The notes below the pieces were generated by a model, which ran no database searches, was not told the origin of the DNA, and worked only from the letters and a program-made list of their open reading frames with translations. A stretch of DNA of 50,446 nt, from the NCBI GenBank assembly GCA_030684555.1, contig JAUXVN010000056.1, forward strand, positions 1 through 50,446, given 5' to 3'. A program made the translations under genes and the position numbers. The DNA is from Ignavibacteria bacterium (GTDB lineage: Bacteria; Bacteroidota; Ignavibacteria; Ignavibacteriales; Ignavibacteriaceae). Shown piece by piece: positions 33,413-44,310 of the stretch (positions within the stretch are counted from its first letter, which is position 1; the number at the start of each line of letters is the position of its first letter).

Positions 33413-34984
33413 TTAAACATCTTCTGTCACATCTTTTTTCGACTTAGCGAGAATGAACCTAAACTGTCTGATATTTAAATTTGGTTCTTCGATTACTTTA
33501 ATTCTCATTAAGTTTTTAAATTGAGCTTTTAAAATATAAGAAAATTTTCCTTCGCGCATCTTAGATGCGATTGTGGGATTACATTTTAGGATTAGTGACC
33601 TGCCCTGCTTTTGTCTCTTATATTTTTTTAGCCACTCTTCAATATCGTATAAAACGTGAGATTTTTTGGTTAATAATCCCGTCCCTTCACAATGAGGACA
33701 AACTTCGTTCATCGCTTGCGAAATATTTTGTCGAACTCTTTGACGTGTAATTTCAATCAATCCGAAATCAGACATTGGTAAAACTGAGACTTTAGCTCTA
33801 TCTCTTCGGAATTCTTTTCTTAACTCATCAAAAACTTTTTTACGGTTTTTATCATCTTCAAGATCAATAAAATCGATTACAATTAATCCACCAATATCTC
33901 TAAGCCTTAATTGCCGTGTAATTTCCCGTGAGGCTTCCAAATCAGTTTTAAGTGAATTTAATTCCTGCTCTTTATTGGCGGCATAACGACCGCTGTTTAC
34001 ATCGATAACAACCATAGCTTCGGTGTGTTCGATAATAAGATAACCGCCACTCTTTAAAGGAACTTTTCTTCCGATTAAAGTTTTAATCTGCTCTTCAATT
34101 TTGAAAGTTTCGAAGATAGGACGCTGTGATTTATATAATTCAATTTTTTCGGCTAATTGCGGATGAACTAATCCAACGTAAGTTTTTATTTGTTTAAATA
34201 GCTTCTTAGAATCAATAAAAACTTTAGATATATCAGCAGAAAACAAATCACGAATAACACTTGAAGTTGTATTTAAATCTTGATATAAAAGCGAAGGTGG
34301 TTCTTCTGATTTTACGGCGGCTTCAATCTCTTCCCAGGTCTTCTTAAGATATTTTAAATCTTCAGATAACGCTTCCTCGGTTTGATTTCTTGCAACTGTT
34401 CGAATTATAAGTCCGCAATTATCAGGAAGGATACTACGTGCAATAGTTCTTAATCTTCGTCTTTCTTTAAAATCGTAAATCTTTTTTGAAATACCGATTT
34501 TATCATCGAAAGGAAGTAAAACGCAAAACCGACCGGGCAAAGATACTGAAGATGTTACCCTAACACCCTTATTGCTAACCGGTTCTTTTGTTATTTGGAT
34601 AATTATATCTTGTCCCTTTTTCAACTTAGGAACACCGTTAATCATTCCGGTTGGATCAGATGGCGGTGGAGTTTCTTTCGAATTTTTCTTATCGTTTTCA
34701 TCATCTTCGACAACTACTTCAGCATCTTCACCGGCTAATGCTTGAAAATCTTTTGTTCTTTCACCAATATCTGAAAAGTGAAGGAACGCATCATGTTTCA
34801 TCCCAATATCTATAAAAGCAGCTTTGATACCGGGAAGCACTCGGGCAACTTTACCAAGGTAAATATCGCCCACCATTCTTCTGTTCTCAGGATAGTCTAC
34901 AAAGAAGTCTACTAAATTTCCGTCTTCTGTAATTGCAACACGTGTCTGAGTAGCAGAGGAATTGATGATAATCTCTTTTATCAT
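33413..34984 (-). CDS. rng: Ribonuclease G/E family endoribonuclease
   Basis: 523 residues. It starts with an S1 domain (VDFFVDYPENRRMVGDIYLGKVARVLPGIKAAFIDIG) interrupted by an acidic insert (EDAEVVVEDDENDKK...PPPSDP, about residues 85-115). The catalytic Asp residues are in VVIDVNSGRYAA and IVIDFIDLEDDKNR. The zinc-link CPHCEGTG follows QRVRQNISQAMNEV. It processes and degrades RNA. There is no long C-terminal scaffold, so RNase G-like. It is separated from pnp by a terminator-like hairpin. Confidence 0.93.
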   Translation of the reverse strand: MIKEIIINSSATQTRVAITEDGNLVDFFVDYPENRRMVGDIYLGKVARVLPGIKAAFIDIGMKHDAFLHFSDIGERTKDFQALAGEDAEVVVEDDENDKKNSKETPPPSDPTGMINGVPKLKKGQDIIIQITKEPVSNKGVRVTSSVSLPGRFCVLLPFDDKIGISKKIYDFKERRRLRTIARSILPDNCGLIIRTVARNQTEEALSEDLKYLKKTWEEIEAAVKSEEPPSLLYQDLNTTSSVIRDLFSADISKVFIDSKKLFKQIKTYVGLVHPQLAEKIELYKSQRPIFETFKIEEQIKTLIGRKVPLKSGGYLIIEHTEAMVVIDVNSGRYAANKEQELNSLKTDLEASREITRQLRLRDIGGLIVIDFIDLEDDKNRKKVFDELRKEFRRDRAKVSVLPMSDFGLIEITRQRVRQNISQAMNEVCPHCEGTGLLTKKSHVLYDIEEWLKKYKRQKQGRSLILKCNPTIASKMREGKFSYILKAQFKNLMRIKVIEEPNLNIRQFRFILAKSKKDVTEDV

Positions 34985-35237
34985 ACAATTTTAAACTTAT
35001 AATTATTGTGTATATACTAAAATATCCGGGAAAACTTCTACTGTTTTCTTCTGCATTAATACTGCAGTCATAATAATATTCATCCGTAAGATTAAAAAGG
35101 ATGAATAAAAAACCGTTCAGAAGACCGGACAGTTGTTTAACTATTTGTATAAAATAAATCAATCGAAAATCTCTTTCGTTGAATAAACTTTTATCCTTCC
35201 TCATTGGAAGATTTTTTTTAATTTTTAAAGAAGAAAT

Positions 35238-35264
35238 CAGTGCTGCCATATTATGGCAACACTG
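35238..35264 (-). terminator. Terminator after pnp
   Basis: A long stem, CAGTGTTGCCATA / TATGGCAGCACTG read on the minus strand (one G-U pair), begins 13 bases beyond the pnp stop. ATTTCTTCTTT follows. It should end the rimP-to-pnp transcript, so rng downstream needs its own promoter in 34985-35237, where nothing else is visible. Confidence 0.75.
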
Positions 35265-35276
35265 ACAAAATAACAT

Positions 35277-37385
35277 TTAGCTCTTAACTTCTTCTTGAGC
35301 ACCTTCTGATGCAGTTAAGAGTTCTTTACGGCTTAAACTAAATTTACCGTTTTCAACTTTTAATAGTTTAACTTTAACTCTATCTCCTTCTTTGAGATAG
35401 TCAGTAACTTTGTTAACACGTTTTGTGTCAATTTGTGAGATATGCAATAAACCTTCTTTTCCGGGAAGGATTTCTACAAATGCACCAAAGTCCATTATTT
35501 TGGTAACAAGACCATCGTAGATTTCACCTACTTCGGGTGTGGCTGTCATGGCTTTAATATGGTCTTTGCATTTAGTTGCACTCTCTTTATTTGGAGAAGC
35601 AATATTTACACTTCCATCATCACTTATGTGAATTTCTACACCGAATAATCTTTGCATTCCCTGGATGGTTTTTCCGCCGGGACCAATTATTAAACCAATC
35701 TGATCTGTTTCAACTTTAATTGTGATTAAACTTGGGGCATAATGCGAGATTGATTCTCGTGGTTGACTTATAGCTTCATTCATTATTCCAAGAATGTGCA
35801 ATCTGCCATCTTTTGCTTGAGCAAGTGCTTTTTCCATAATCTCAAATGAGATGCCTTGAATTTTTATATCCATCTGAAGTGCAGTAATACCTTCGGCTGT
35901 ACCCGCAACTTTGAAATCCATATCACCAAGATGATCTTCGTTTCCAAGTATATCTGAAAGGATTGCAAATTTGTCATCTTCCTTTATCAATCCCATTGCA
36001 ATACCGGCAACAGCACTTTTAACGGGAACACCGCCATCCATCAAAGCTAATGAACCAGCACAAACAGTAGCCATTGAAGATGAACCATTTGATTCGAGAA
36101 TATCAGAAATTAGTCTGATTGTATATGGAAATTTTTCTTCAGAAGGAATCATATTCTTTAATGAGCGTTCGGCTAAATTACCGTGACCAATTTCTCTTCT
36201 TCCGACTCCCGTCATTCTTCCTACTTCACCTACACTAAATGGGGGAAAGTTATAATGAAGAAGAAATCTTTTTGTGTGTTCCATTAAAAGTCCATCAATA
36301 ATTTGCTCGTCATTTTTTGTTCCGAGTGTAAGTGTTGATAAACTTTGAGTTTCTCCACGAGTAAATAGTGCCGAGCTATGTGTTCTTGTAAGCACTCCAA
36401 GTTCAACTGTAATAGGACGAATTTGTGTTGTATTTCTACCGTCGAGTCTTAATCCTTCGGTAAGAATTCTTCCACGCATAATATCTTTTTCGAGATCATG
36501 CATGATTGTACCGATTGCTTTCTCTTGATCGGGATATTTTTCGGATAAAGCAGTTTTTACTTCACTATTCAGTTCTTTGTTAGCTTTGCTTCTCTCTTCT
36601 TTTGCAAGAATTGAAGAAACAATGTTCTTTAATTTTTCAGTTGCTAACGTTTTAACTTCAGCTATTAGTTCTGTATTTACTTCAGCAGAAACAACTTCAC
36701 GTTTTGTTTTTCCACAAGCAGTTACCAATTCATTTTGAAGTTGAACAATTTTTACTATTTCTGCGTGAGCAAATTTTAATGCGGCAAGCATAACATCTTC
36801 GCCGACTTCTTTAGCTTCACCTTCAACCATCATGATTGAATCAGCGGTTCCAGCTACCACAAGTTCAATATCACTTTCGCCAAGTTGAAGATGAGTCGGA
36901 TTGAGAATTAATTCTCCGTTAATTCTTCCAACACGAACTTGCGCAATAGGACCATCAAACGGAATATCGGAAATTGCGAGTGCTGCAGATGCACCAATCG
37001 CACCTAATACATCCGGATCATTTTCTCCATCATAAGAAAAAACTAAAGCAATAACTTGTGTTTCATTACGATAGGTATCAGGAAATAAAGGTCTTATAGG
37101 ACGGTCTATTAATCTTGCGCTTAAAACTTCTTTCTCGGTCGGTTTACCTTCGCGTTTGAAGAAACCTCCCGGGAATTTTCCGGCTGCAGATGATTTTTCA
37201 CGATACTCTACTTGTAACGGGAAATAATCTAAATCTGGTTTTGCTTCTTCGGATGCACATGCGGTAACCAATACCTGCGTGTCTCCGTAACGAACCATAA
37301 CCGCGCCGTTTGCTTGTTTGGCATATCTGCCGGTTTCAATCGAAAGAGTTTTTCCGCCGATTATAATTTCTTTACTAACTAACAT
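35277..37385 (-). CDS. pnp: Polyribonucleotide nucleotidyltransferase (PNPase)
   Basis: 702 residues with two RNase PH domains (N-terminal VRYGDTQVLVTACASEE and FFKREGKPTEKEVLSARLIDRPIRPLFP; second domain RTHSSALFTRGETQSLSTLTLGTKND). The KH domain is QIGLIIGPGGKTIQGMQ and the S1 domain is GEIYDGLVTKIMDFGAFVEILPGKEGLLHIS. It is a phosphorolytic 3'-5' exoribonuclease. It starts 9 bases after rpsO on the same strand, the universal rpsO-pnp order. Confidence 0.97.
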   Translation of the reverse strand: MLVSKEIIIGGKTLSIETGRYAKQANGAVMVRYGDTQVLVTACASEEAKPDLDYFPLQVEYREKSSAAGKFPGGFFKREGKPTEKEVLSARLIDRPIRPLFPDTYRNETQVIALVFSYDGENDPDVLGAIGASAALAISDIPFDGPIAQVRVGRINGELILNPTHLQLGESDIELVVAGTADSIMMVEGEAKEVGEDVMLAALKFAHAEIVKIVQLQNELVTACGKTKREVVSAEVNTELIAEVKTLATEKLKNIVSSILAKEERSKANKELNSEVKTALSEKYPDQEKAIGTIMHDLEKDIMRGRILTEGLRLDGRNTTQIRPITVELGVLTRTHSSALFTRGETQSLSTLTLGTKNDEQIIDGLLMEHTKRFLLHYNFPPFSVGEVGRMTGVGRREIGHGNLAERSLKNMIPSEEKFPYTIRLISDILESNGSSSMATVCAGSLALMDGGVPVKSAVAGIAMGLIKEDDKFAILSDILGNEDHLGDMDFKVAGTAEGITALQMDIKIQGISFEIMEKALAQAKDGRLHILGIMNEAISQPRESISHYAPSLITIKVETDQIGLIIGPGGKTIQGMQRLFGVEIHISDDGSVNIASPNKESATKCKDHIKAMTATPEVGEIYDGLVTKIMDFGAFVEILPGKEGLLHISQIDTKRVNKVTDYLKEGDRVKVKLLKVENGKFSLSRKELLTASEGAQEEVKS

Positions 37386-37394
37386 TCACACACC

Positions 37395-37658
37395 TTACTT
37401 TCTTATATTCAATTCTTTAATAATGGTTCTATAACGGCTAATATCTTTAGCAATTAAATAATCCAATAATCTTCTTCTTTTACCAACAAGCATCATCAAC
37501 CCTCTTCTTGAGTGATGATCTTTTTTGTGCATATTGAAATGGGAAGTAAGATCATTGATCCTTTTTGTGATGAGTGCAATTTGAACTTCCGCTTTACCGG
37601 AATCTTTTTCACTTGCACCATACTTGGTAACTATTTCGAGTTTTTCTTCTTTAGTCAT
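37395..37658 (-). CDS. rpsO: Ribosomal protein S15
   Basis: 87 residues, standard length. [64 protein letters not shown] contains the whole S15 signature (LT.H...[11 protein letters not shown]). It binds 16S rRNA helix 22 in the small subunit. It sits between ribF and pnp. Confidence 0.98.
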   Translation of the reverse strand: MTKEEKLEIVTKYGASEKDSGKAEVQIALITKRINDLTSHFNMHKKDHHSRRGLMMLVGKRRRLLDYLIAKDISRYRTIIKELNIRK

Positions 37659-37711
37659 CTGACTAGTTCTCCTTTTTGTTTGATACGATATAACCCCAGA
37701 AATAACCGGGA

Positions 37712-38650
37712 TTAATTATTTATTTGTTTTAAAATCTGCAAAGCAACAGCTTTGTCTCTATTTATCTGTTCAATTAATTCTTCTTTTGAGTTGAATTTTT
37801 GTTCATCTCTTATTCGATCTACAAATTCAACTTTAATTTCTTTATCATAAATATTTTCCGAAAAATCAAAAATATGCACTTCGAAAATTATGCTTTCACT
37901 ATCTTGAAAAGTCGGTCTGTTTCCAATATTCATAACTCCAGAATATTCTTCATTACCCGTAAAAACTTTTACTGCATAAACACCATTAGCCGGAACCATT
38001 TTATCGTCATCTGAGATTTGAATATTAGCAGTCGGAAAACCAAGCAACCGTCCCCGCTTATCGCCCTCGATGACTCTTCCGGTAATTGAATAAAACCTGT
38101 TCAGATAACATGCGGCGGATTTAATTTTTCCATGCTGCAATTCTCTTCTAATTACCGAACTACTTACCGTTAAATCATCATATTTAACTTCGGGAACAAG
38201 TGTTACTTCAAAATTATAAAGACTGCCGAGTTGTCTAACTTTACTTTCATCTCCATCTCTTCCTTTGCCAAAATGATGGTCGTAACCAAGAATTATTTCT
38301 TTAATTCCGATTTTATCGATGATGATATTCTTAAAAAAATCATCGGAAGACATTTGAGAAAATTCGTGAGTAAACGGAAGAATTAATATCTCATCAACTC
38401 CATGCTTATAAATCAGTTCTTTTTTTTCTTCAAGAGAAGTCAATAATTTCAAAGAATAATTTTGCGAAATAACTTTTCTCGGATGCGGTTCAAAAGTTAA
38501 AACAATACTCCTGCAATTTTTTGCTTTCGCATTATTAACGAGAGTTGAAAGAATTTTTACATGACCGACATGCACTCCGTCAAAAGACCCGACAGTAATT
38601 ATTGTATTATCGTTTCGAGTTATTTCAGATAAATTTAGTTCAACACTCAT
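37712..38650 (-). CDS. ribF: Bifunctional riboflavin kinase / FAD synthetase (RibF)
   Basis: 312 residues. The N-terminal FMN adenylyltransferase has [20 protein letters not shown] and [16 protein letters not shown]. The C-terminal kinase has [22 protein letters not shown], then [15 protein letters not shown] and [31 protein letters not shown]. It converts riboflavin to FMN and FAD. Its place between truB and rpsO is typical. Confidence 0.96.
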   Translation of the reverse strand: MSVELNLSEITRNDNTIITVGSFDGVHVGHVKILSTLVNNAKAKNCRSIVLTFEPHPRKVISQNYSLKLLTSLEEKKELIYKHGVDEILILPFTHEFSQMSSDDFFKNIIIDKIGIKEIILGYDHHFGKGRDGDESKVRQLGSLYNFEVTLVPEVKYDDLTVSSSVIRRELQHGKIKSAACYLNRFYSITGRVIEGDKRGRLLGFPTANIQISDDDKMVPANGVYAVKVFTGNEEYSGVMNIGNRPTFQDSESIIFEVHIFDFSENIYDKEIKVEFVDRIRDEQKFNSKEELIEQINRDKAVALQILKQINN

Positions 38651-38697
38651 GCTTCCAAAATCTTAACGGTAATTTGCAAAAATAAAGTATTTTCATC

Positions 38698-39429
38698 TTA
38701 AAAAGAAACTTCCGTTTTTGTGGAAGTGTGGTTTATTCCGGAATAAAACTCTCTAAACTCATTTATTGAAAAAGCATTTTCAACTGAATAATCACCTATT
38801 TTTGTTCTTCGTAAACTACTCAGATAAGCACCGCATCCCAATTTTTGACCAAAATCGTGCGCAATTACTCTTATATATGTTCCTTTTGAACAGTCAATCT
38901 TAAAATGAATTTCCGGAAGATCAATTTTTGTAATTTCAAATTGATAAACAGTTATTTTCCTCGGTTCACGATGGACTGTTTTTCCCTTTCGGGCAAGTTT
39001 ATAAAGCTTTTCCCCTCCATAATTAACTGCTGAGTACATCGGAGGAATTTGTTCAATTTCACCAAGGAAGGAATTCCGGACCGAAAGTATTTCAGCTTCC
39101 TTATAATGTTCAAAAGGTAATTCGTTTTCGAACTCGGTTTCACTATCCATTGATTGAGTAGTTTTACCGATAGTAAAAGTTCCGGTGTAAGTTTTTTGTA
39201 AATCCTGAAACTTAGTAATTTCTTTAGTTTTTTTACCGGTACAGATTATTAATAAACCGGTAGCTTTAGGATCAAGAGTTCCGGCATGTCCAACCTTTTT
39301 AACTTTGATGATTTTTCTCAAATCATAAACAACTTGAAAAGATGTTCTATTTAAAGGTTTATCAAACAGAATGCTTTCGCCTATTTCGAAATTAAGTTCA
39401 GAGGAATTATTCGATTGTTTTGTTATCAT
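38698..39429 (-). CDS. truB: tRNA pseudouridine(55) synthase TruB
   Basis: 243 residues. VGHAGTLDPKATGLLIICTGKKTK contains the catalytic Asp. YTGTFTIGKTTQSMDSETE, EQIPPMYSAVNYGGEKLYKLARKGKTVHREPR and CSKGTYIRVIAHDFGQKLGCGAYLSSLRRTKIGDY are the remaining family blocks. It makes pseudouridine-55 in the T-loop of tRNAs. The N-terminal residues overlap the end of rbfA by 23 bases. There is no C-terminal PUA domain, so it is the short form. Confidence 0.95.
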   Translation of the reverse strand: MITKQSNNSSELNFEIGESILFDKPLNRTSFQVVYDLRKIIKVKKVGHAGTLDPKATGLLIICTGKKTKEITKFQDLQKTYTGTFTIGKTTQSMDSETEFENELPFEHYKEAEILSVRNSFLGEIEQIPPMYSAVNYGGEKLYKLARKGKTVHREPRKITVYQFEITKIDLPEIHFKIDCSKGTYIRVIAHDFGQKLGCGAYLSSLRRTKIGDYSVENAFSINEFREFYSGINHTSTKTEVSF

Positions 39430-39763
39430 CCTCGTGAATCTTTTTTAATAAATCTTCAATCTTTTCAACATAATCGAGCGTTTCATCAATAAAAAATTTA
39501 AGCTCGGGAACATATCTGACTCTAATTTTTGAAGCTAATTCACTTCTGATAAATCCGGTTTTCGCCAGGACTTTTTGAAGAGTCGTTTCTCTTTTGTCTT
39601 TGTCAAAAACAGAAATAAAAACTTTGGCTATCTTTAGATCAGGTGATAATTTAACACCGGTTATTGTCAGAAATCCGAACACCGGATCAGATAAACGATG
39701 TAGAAAAATCAGACTCAATTCTTCTTTAATTAGATTTTCTAATTTATCTTTTCTGTAACCCAT
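39407..39763 (-). CDS. rbfA: Ribosome-binding factor A
   Basis: 118 residues. GYRKDKLENLIKEELSLIFLHRLSDPVFGFLTITGVKLSPDLKIAKVFISVF is the KH-fold core and VRYVPELKFFIDETLDYVEKIEDLLKKI the typical C-terminus. It assists 16S rRNA 5' maturation and cold adaptation of 30S subunits. It lies between infB and truB, overlapping the latter. Confidence 0.95.
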   Translation of the reverse strand: MGYRKDKLENLIKEELSLIFLHRLSDPVFGFLTITGVKLSPDLKIAKVFISVFDKDKRETTLQKVLAKTGFIRSELASKIRVRYVPELKFFIDETLDYVEKIEDLLKKIHEDDNKTIE

Positions 39764-39807
39764 TAATTCCCTCCCAATCTATTAACTCAAATTCGGGAAA
39801 AGATTTA

Positions 39808-42438
39808 CTATACAAGTTTTTTCTTAGTTTCGATTACTTTGAAAGCTTCAATTATATCACCGATTTTAATATCGTTAAAATTATATACACTAATACCGCA
39901 TTCATATCCGGCGTCAACTTCACGCACATCATCTTTAAATCGTTTTAATGCGCCAAGATCACCCTCGTAAATAACTATGCCGTTACGAACAAGTCTAACT
40001 TTATTGTTTCTGAATATTTTACCTTCAAGGACGTAACAACCGGCAACTGTACCGACTTTTGGAACTTTGAATGTTTCACGAACTTCAACAGATGAAGTAA
40101 TTTCTTCACTCAATATCGGTGATAATAATCCTTCAAGAGCAGATTTCACTTCATTAATGGCGTCATAAATAACACTATAAATTCTTATGTCAACTTTTTG
40201 AGTTTCTGCAAGTTTACGGGCGTTCAAATTTGGACGCACGTGGAATCCGACAATAATTGCATTAGATGCATCTGCAAGTAGAACATCGCTTTCGGAAATT
40301 GCACCAACACCTCGGTGAATTACACGAACAATAACTTCTTCAGTAGATAATTTCATTAATGAATCTGAAAGTGCTTCAACCGAACCATCCACGTCACCTT
40401 TAACTATAAGCGGTAACTCTTTAACCCCGCCAATTTTAATTTGCTGCGCAATTTCATCAAGAGTTAAATGGTGAACTTGTTTTTGATCTTGTTCACGTTT
40501 TAATTGTTGACGTTTAAGTGATATTTCACGAGCTTCTCTTTCTGAATCAACAACTATAAAGAGATCACCGGCTTGAGGAGCACCTTCTAAACCGAGTACA
40601 AGTACAGGAGTAGCAGGACCAGCTTGAACAACTTTACGATTTCTTTCATCAAACATTGCACGAACTCTACCCTGAAAAATACCGGCAATAAATGGATCAC
40701 CAACTTTTAGCAATCCTTTTTGAACTAACACTGTAGAAGTAACACCTCTTCCTTTATCAAGTTCGGATTCGATAATTATTCCGCGTGCATTTCTATCAGG
40801 ATTGGCTTTGAGGTCTAATATTTCAGCTTCAAGTAGAATTTTTTCAAGCAGGACATCAACATTTTTACCGCTCTTTGCAGAAAGTTCTACACACTGATAT
40901 TTCCCGCCCCAATCTTCAACTAACACTTTACGATCTGCTAATTGCTGTTTGATTTTTTCAATATTTGCTCCCGGTTTATCAATTTTATTAACCGCAACAA
41001 CTATGGGAACATTTGCAGCAAGTGCATGACTGATTGCTTCAACAGTTTGCGGCATCACCGCATCATCAGCAGCTACAACAAGAATAACAATATCAGTAAC
41101 TTGTGCACCTCTTGCACGCATAGCTGTAAAAGCTTCGTGACCGGGTGTGTCTAAGAATGTAATATATTTTCCATTTCCGACATCAACTTTGTACGCACCG
41201 ATATGCTGTGTAATTCCACCGGATTCCCCGGCAACCACATTCGTTTGTCTTATATAATCAAGCAAAGAGGTTTTTCCGTGATCAACGTGTCCCATAATTG
41301 TAACAACCGGTGAACGGAATTTTTTAGTTTCATCAACATCTTCATAATCTTCTAAAATTTCTGAGGTGTATTCCTTTACGAATTCAACTTCAAAGTCAAA
41401 TTCATCAGCTACAAGAGTTATCGTTTCTACATCAAGGCGTTGATTGATTGAAACCATTAATCCAAGTGAAATGCATTTAGTAATAACATCGCCAACAGAA
41501 ACGCCCATTAAATTTGCTAATTCATTTACCGCTATAAACTCAGTAACATGAATTACATTTTTTTCTTGTTGACGTATTTCTTCTAGAATACCTTCTTGTT
41601 CTTGACGTTCCTTCTTTTTTCTTTTTCGGCTTGAAGCACGTCCGGAAAGCAATGAGTCATCCATACTTAAAAGAGTTTTACGGATTGCCTCTTTTACTTC
41701 TTTATCATCAATTTCAAACTTTTTAACTTTCTGACGTTTTTTAACGACAACCGGTTCTTCAACTGTTACCTCACCTTTTTTCTTAGGTTTTGGTTTTGGT
41801 TTTTTCTTTTTCTTTTTAATTACTTTTGAAGCGTCATCTTTCTGTTCGGCGGTTTGAGGTTTAGCTTCCTGTTGTGTGGATTTTTTCTCTGTCAAATCCA
41901 TTTTGCCAAGAACTGTTAGTCCTCTCATTTTAGTTGGAGTATCATCCGATGTTTTTGAAACTTTAGCCTCAGAAACAGCAGTTTCTGCCGAAATTTCTTC
42001 CTTAATGATATTTTCTTCCACCGGAATCGATTTATCTTCAATAGGTGATGTTGCAGCTTCCGGAGTAGTTTCAACAATAACCGGCGTTTCAGTAACGGGT
42101 TCCGTTTCAATTAAAACAGGTTGTTCAACTTCAGCAGCAACATATTGAGGGACTTCTTCAGTTTGTTCAGCTATTGAGGCTGCTTTCTCTTCTTTAGGAG
42201 TTTTCGCGGCCATCTTCTTATTGAATTCGGCTACTTTCTTCTGATGCTTTTCTGCTTTTTCAATATCTTTTTTGAAATGATTTTGAATCTCGGTGAGCAT
42301 ATCACCCGTAACAATCGAGTTCTGCGTCTTAACTTCAAAGCCTTTTTTCTTCAAGAAATCAATCAAGCTATCAGCGGCGAGATTATACTCCGTTGCTAAA
42401 ATGTGAACACGTATTTTTTTTTCTTTAGTTTCTTCCAT
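39808..42438 (-). CDS. infB: Translation initiation factor IF-2
   Basis: 876 residues. An IF2-N module ([28 protein letters not shown]) is followed by a low-complexity E/P/V/T-rich and then K-rich linker (about 80-270). A second IF2-N module follows, then the GTPase: [20 protein letters not shown] (G1), [15 protein letters not shown] (G3) and [12 protein letters not shown] (G4). Domains II-IV follow. It delivers initiator tRNA to the 30S subunit. All G motifs are intact. It lies in the nusA-infB-rbfA order found in most bacteria. Confidence 0.97.
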   Translation of the reverse strand: MEETKEKKIRVHILATEYNLAADSLIDFLKKKGFEVKTQNSIVTGDMLTEIQNHFKKDIEKAEKHQKKVAEFNKKMAAKTPKEEKAASIAEQTEEVPQYVAAEVEQPVLIETEPVTETPVIVETTPEAATSPIEDKSIPVEENIIKEEISAETAVSEAKVSKTSDDTPTKMRGLTVLGKMDLTEKKSTQQEAKPQTAEQKDDASKVIKKKKKKPKPKPKKKGEVTVEEPVVVKKRQKVKKFEIDDKEVKEAIRKTLLSMDDSLLSGRASSRKRKKKERQEQEGILEEIRQQEKNVIHVTEFIAVNELANLMGVSVGDVITKCISLGLMVSINQRLDVETITLVADEFDFEVEFVKEYTSEILEDYEDVDETKKFRSPVVTIMGHVDHGKTSLLDYIRQTNVVAGESGGITQHIGAYKVDVGNGKYITFLDTPGHEAFTAMRARGAQVTDIVILVVAADDAVMPQTVEAISHALAANVPIVVAVNKIDKPGANIEKIKQQLADRKVLVEDWGGKYQCVELSAKSGKNVDVLLEKILLEAEILDLKANPDRNARGIIIESELDKGRGVTSTVLVQKGLLKVGDPFIAGIFQGRVRAMFDERNRKVVQAGPATPVLVLGLEGAPQAGDLFIVVDSEREAREISLKRQQLKREQDQKQVHHLTLDEIAQQIKIGGVKELPLIVKGDVDGSVEALSDSLMKLSTEEVIVRVIHRGVGAISESDVLLADASNAIIVGFHVRPNLNARKLAETQKVDIRIYSVIYDAINEVKSALEGLLSPILSEEITSSVEVRETFKVPKVGTVAGCYVLEGKIFRNNKVRLVRNGIVIYEGDLGALKRFKDDVREVDAGYECGISVYNFNDIKIGDIIEAFKVIETKKKLV

Positions 42439-42462
42439 ACTCTGTGAGATCCCTTGTATAAA

Positions 42463-43707
42463 CTACTCTTCTTCAAACTGTGATTTTATAATTTCAAAAA
42501 TTTCTTGAATTTTTTCAGAAGTTAATCCTTCAACCTCAAGCAATTTTTCTTCACCGGCTCTTAAAACTTCTAATGCGGTGTCGTATCTATGCTCTATAAG
42601 AAGTTTGTAAATTTCTTCTCCGAGCTCTTCTCTTAAATCAATTAATTCAATATCATCTTCATATTCTTCGAATGGTTTTTCTTCTCTGATTAAGTCAATG
42701 TTATATCCCGTTAATTTCATTGCGAGACGAATATTGACACCGTTTCTACCAACGATTAGCGATGCCTGATCGCTATCGGCATAGACTGTGGCTTTTTTCT
42801 CATCTTTATCAATTTCAATATTTTTAATTTTCCCGGGAGCCAATGCTCGCTGGATTAAAATTTGAATATCGTTTGTATAAGGAATAACGTCAATATTTTC
42901 GTTATTTAATTCTCTTACTACAGCGTGAATACGAACACCTTTCATTCCAACGCAAGCTCCTACTGCATCAATTCGTTTGTCTTGCGACTCAACAGTAATT
43001 TTTGCGCGTTCACCGGGTTCTCTCGCAATTGATTTTATTTCAATAATTCCGTCATAAATTTCCGGAATTTCTATTTCAAATAATCTGCGGAGGAAAGTAT
43101 TGTCTGAACGTGAAATAATAATTTGCGGACCCGTATTCCCTTTTTTTACTTCCTTAACAATGGCGCGGATGGTTTCGCCTTTGCGGTATCTTTCAAAAGG
43201 AATTTGTTCGTTTCGAGGAAGCATTAATTCATTTTTATTATGATTAACAAGAATGTCATTTTTCCTGATTTGATAAATATCGCCAATAACGATTTCACCA
43301 AGTAATTCTTTATACTCATTGTAAACAAGATCTTTTTCTAACTCGCGAATTCGTTGTGATAAACTTTGTTTCGCTAATCCAATCATTCGTCTTCCGAAGC
43401 TCGGGATTTTAATTTTTTCAGCATATTCTTCACCGACTTCCAATTCGTCTTCGTTGCCGATTCTGTTTAGTTCATCGATATGAATTTGGAGATTAGGATT
43501 TTCGACAACTTCGACAACTTCACGCATCAGATATATTTCTATATCGCCTCTATCCATATTAACAACAACGCTGTATTTGGCATCTTCACCATATTTTTTT
43601 TTAACAATTATGCCGAAGACTTCTTCAAGGATACCCTGAAGCACATCTTTATCCACTCCCTTTTCGCGCACCATCTGCGCAAAGGATTCGACTATTTCGG
43701 AATTCAT
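42463..43707 (-). CDS. nusA: Transcription elongation/termination factor NusA
   Basis: 414 residues. The N-terminal RNAP-binding domain is IVESFAQMVREKGVDKDVLQGILEEVFGIIVKKKYGEDAKYSVVVN. The S1 domain is around residues 135-200 and the KH domains include GACVGMKGVRIHAVVRELNNENIDVIPY and SLIVGRNGVNIRLAMKLTGYNIDL. The C-terminus is short and acidic, without the AR repeats of E. coli NusA. It modulates pausing, termination and antitermination. It is 16 bases downstream of rimP. Confidence 0.96.
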   Translation of the reverse strand: MNSEIVESFAQMVREKGVDKDVLQGILEEVFGIIVKKKYGEDAKYSVVVNMDRGDIEIYLMREVVEVVENPNLQIHIDELNRIGNEDELEVGEEYAEKIKIPSFGRRMIGLAKQSLSQRIRELEKDLVYNEYKELLGEIVIGDIYQIRKNDILVNHNKNELMLPRNEQIPFERYRKGETIRAIVKEVKKGNTGPQIIISRSDNTFLRRLFEIEIPEIYDGIIEIKSIAREPGERAKITVESQDKRIDAVGACVGMKGVRIHAVVRELNNENIDVIPYTNDIQILIQRALAPGKIKNIEIDKDEKKATVYADSDQASLIVGRNGVNIRLAMKLTGYNIDLIREEKPFEEYEDDIELIDLREELGEEIYKLLIEHRYDTALEVLRAGEEKLLEVEGLTSEKIQEIFEIIKSQFEEE

Positions 43708-43723
43708 CTTTAGTTAACCTCCA

Positions 43724-44182
43724 TCAAGAAAAACTAATTAGTACTTGAGCTTTTATTATGTTAGAAAATTGAATTTTAATTTCTTCTTTTTTATCTGTAA
43801 ATATCAGGATATCATCTTCAATCCGATTTAGCTGAGCTGTAAGTTTATTTACAGTATCCGCTTCACCGCTGTATTCTATTTCAAATTTGCGACCGACGTG
43901 CTTCTTATATTGCTGAAGGAATTTTAACGGACGTTCAACTCCGGGAGATGAAACATCAATACGGTAACTTGATTCGATTAGGTTTTCTGCTTCGATTTTC
44001 TCGTTTATCAACCTGCTTATTGAGGCACAATCAGCTATGGTCAGATTCTTTTCACCATCAATAAAGAGCTCGATAATTTTCTGACTTTTTTGACCGCGGA
44101 ATTGAATTGCTATAACGAAGTAACCACTTTCAGTTGCTACCTCTTCGCAAAGTTTCGATATTTTTTCTTCAATTAAGTTCAT
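43724..44182 (-). CDS. rimP: Ribosome maturation factor RimP
   Basis: 152 residues from ATG 44182; an in-frame TTG lies two codons upstream. Family blocks are ATESGYFVIAIQFRGQKSQKIIELFIDGEKNLTIADCASISRLINEKIE, YRIDVSSPGVERPLKFLQQYKKHVGRKFEIEY, and a C-terminal SH3-like part. It aids 30S assembly. No Shine-Dalgarno sequence is evident; a stable hairpin with a T tract ends only a few bases upstream of the start. Confidence 0.93.
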   Translation of the reverse strand: MNLIEEKISKLCEEVATESGYFVIAIQFRGQKSQKIIELFIDGEKNLTIADCASISRLINEKIEAENLIESSYRIDVSSPGVERPLKFLQQYKKHVGRKFEIEYSGEADTVNKLTAQLNRIEDDILIFTDKKEEIKIQFSNIIKAQVLISFS

Positions 44183-44190
44183 ATACAAAT

Positions 44191-44212
44191 AAAAATCGCC
44201 CTAACCGGGCGA
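44191..44212 (-). terminator. Hairpin between U32 peptidase and rimP (terminator or leader)
   Basis: On the minus strand TCGCCC-GGTTA-GGGCGA is followed by TTTTTATTTG, a textbook terminator. It lies immediately upstream of the rimP start, so it may end the U32 transcript, or act as an attenuator or leader structure controlling the rimP-nusA-infB operon. Confidence 0.7.
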
Positions 44213-44310
44213 AAACTGTTCACAAAGTTAGAATTATTTTACCGAATTAGCAAGTTTTTTAAATTTCTCAATTTTTGAGGGAGAAACGGTATTTTTAGGA
44301 AGAATGAATT

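Noticed and set aside
34887-35276. Minus-strand ORF of 129 codons between pnp and rng
   Set aside because: It runs through the pnp terminator and into rng in another frame, with Cys/Tyr-rich non-protein-like composition.
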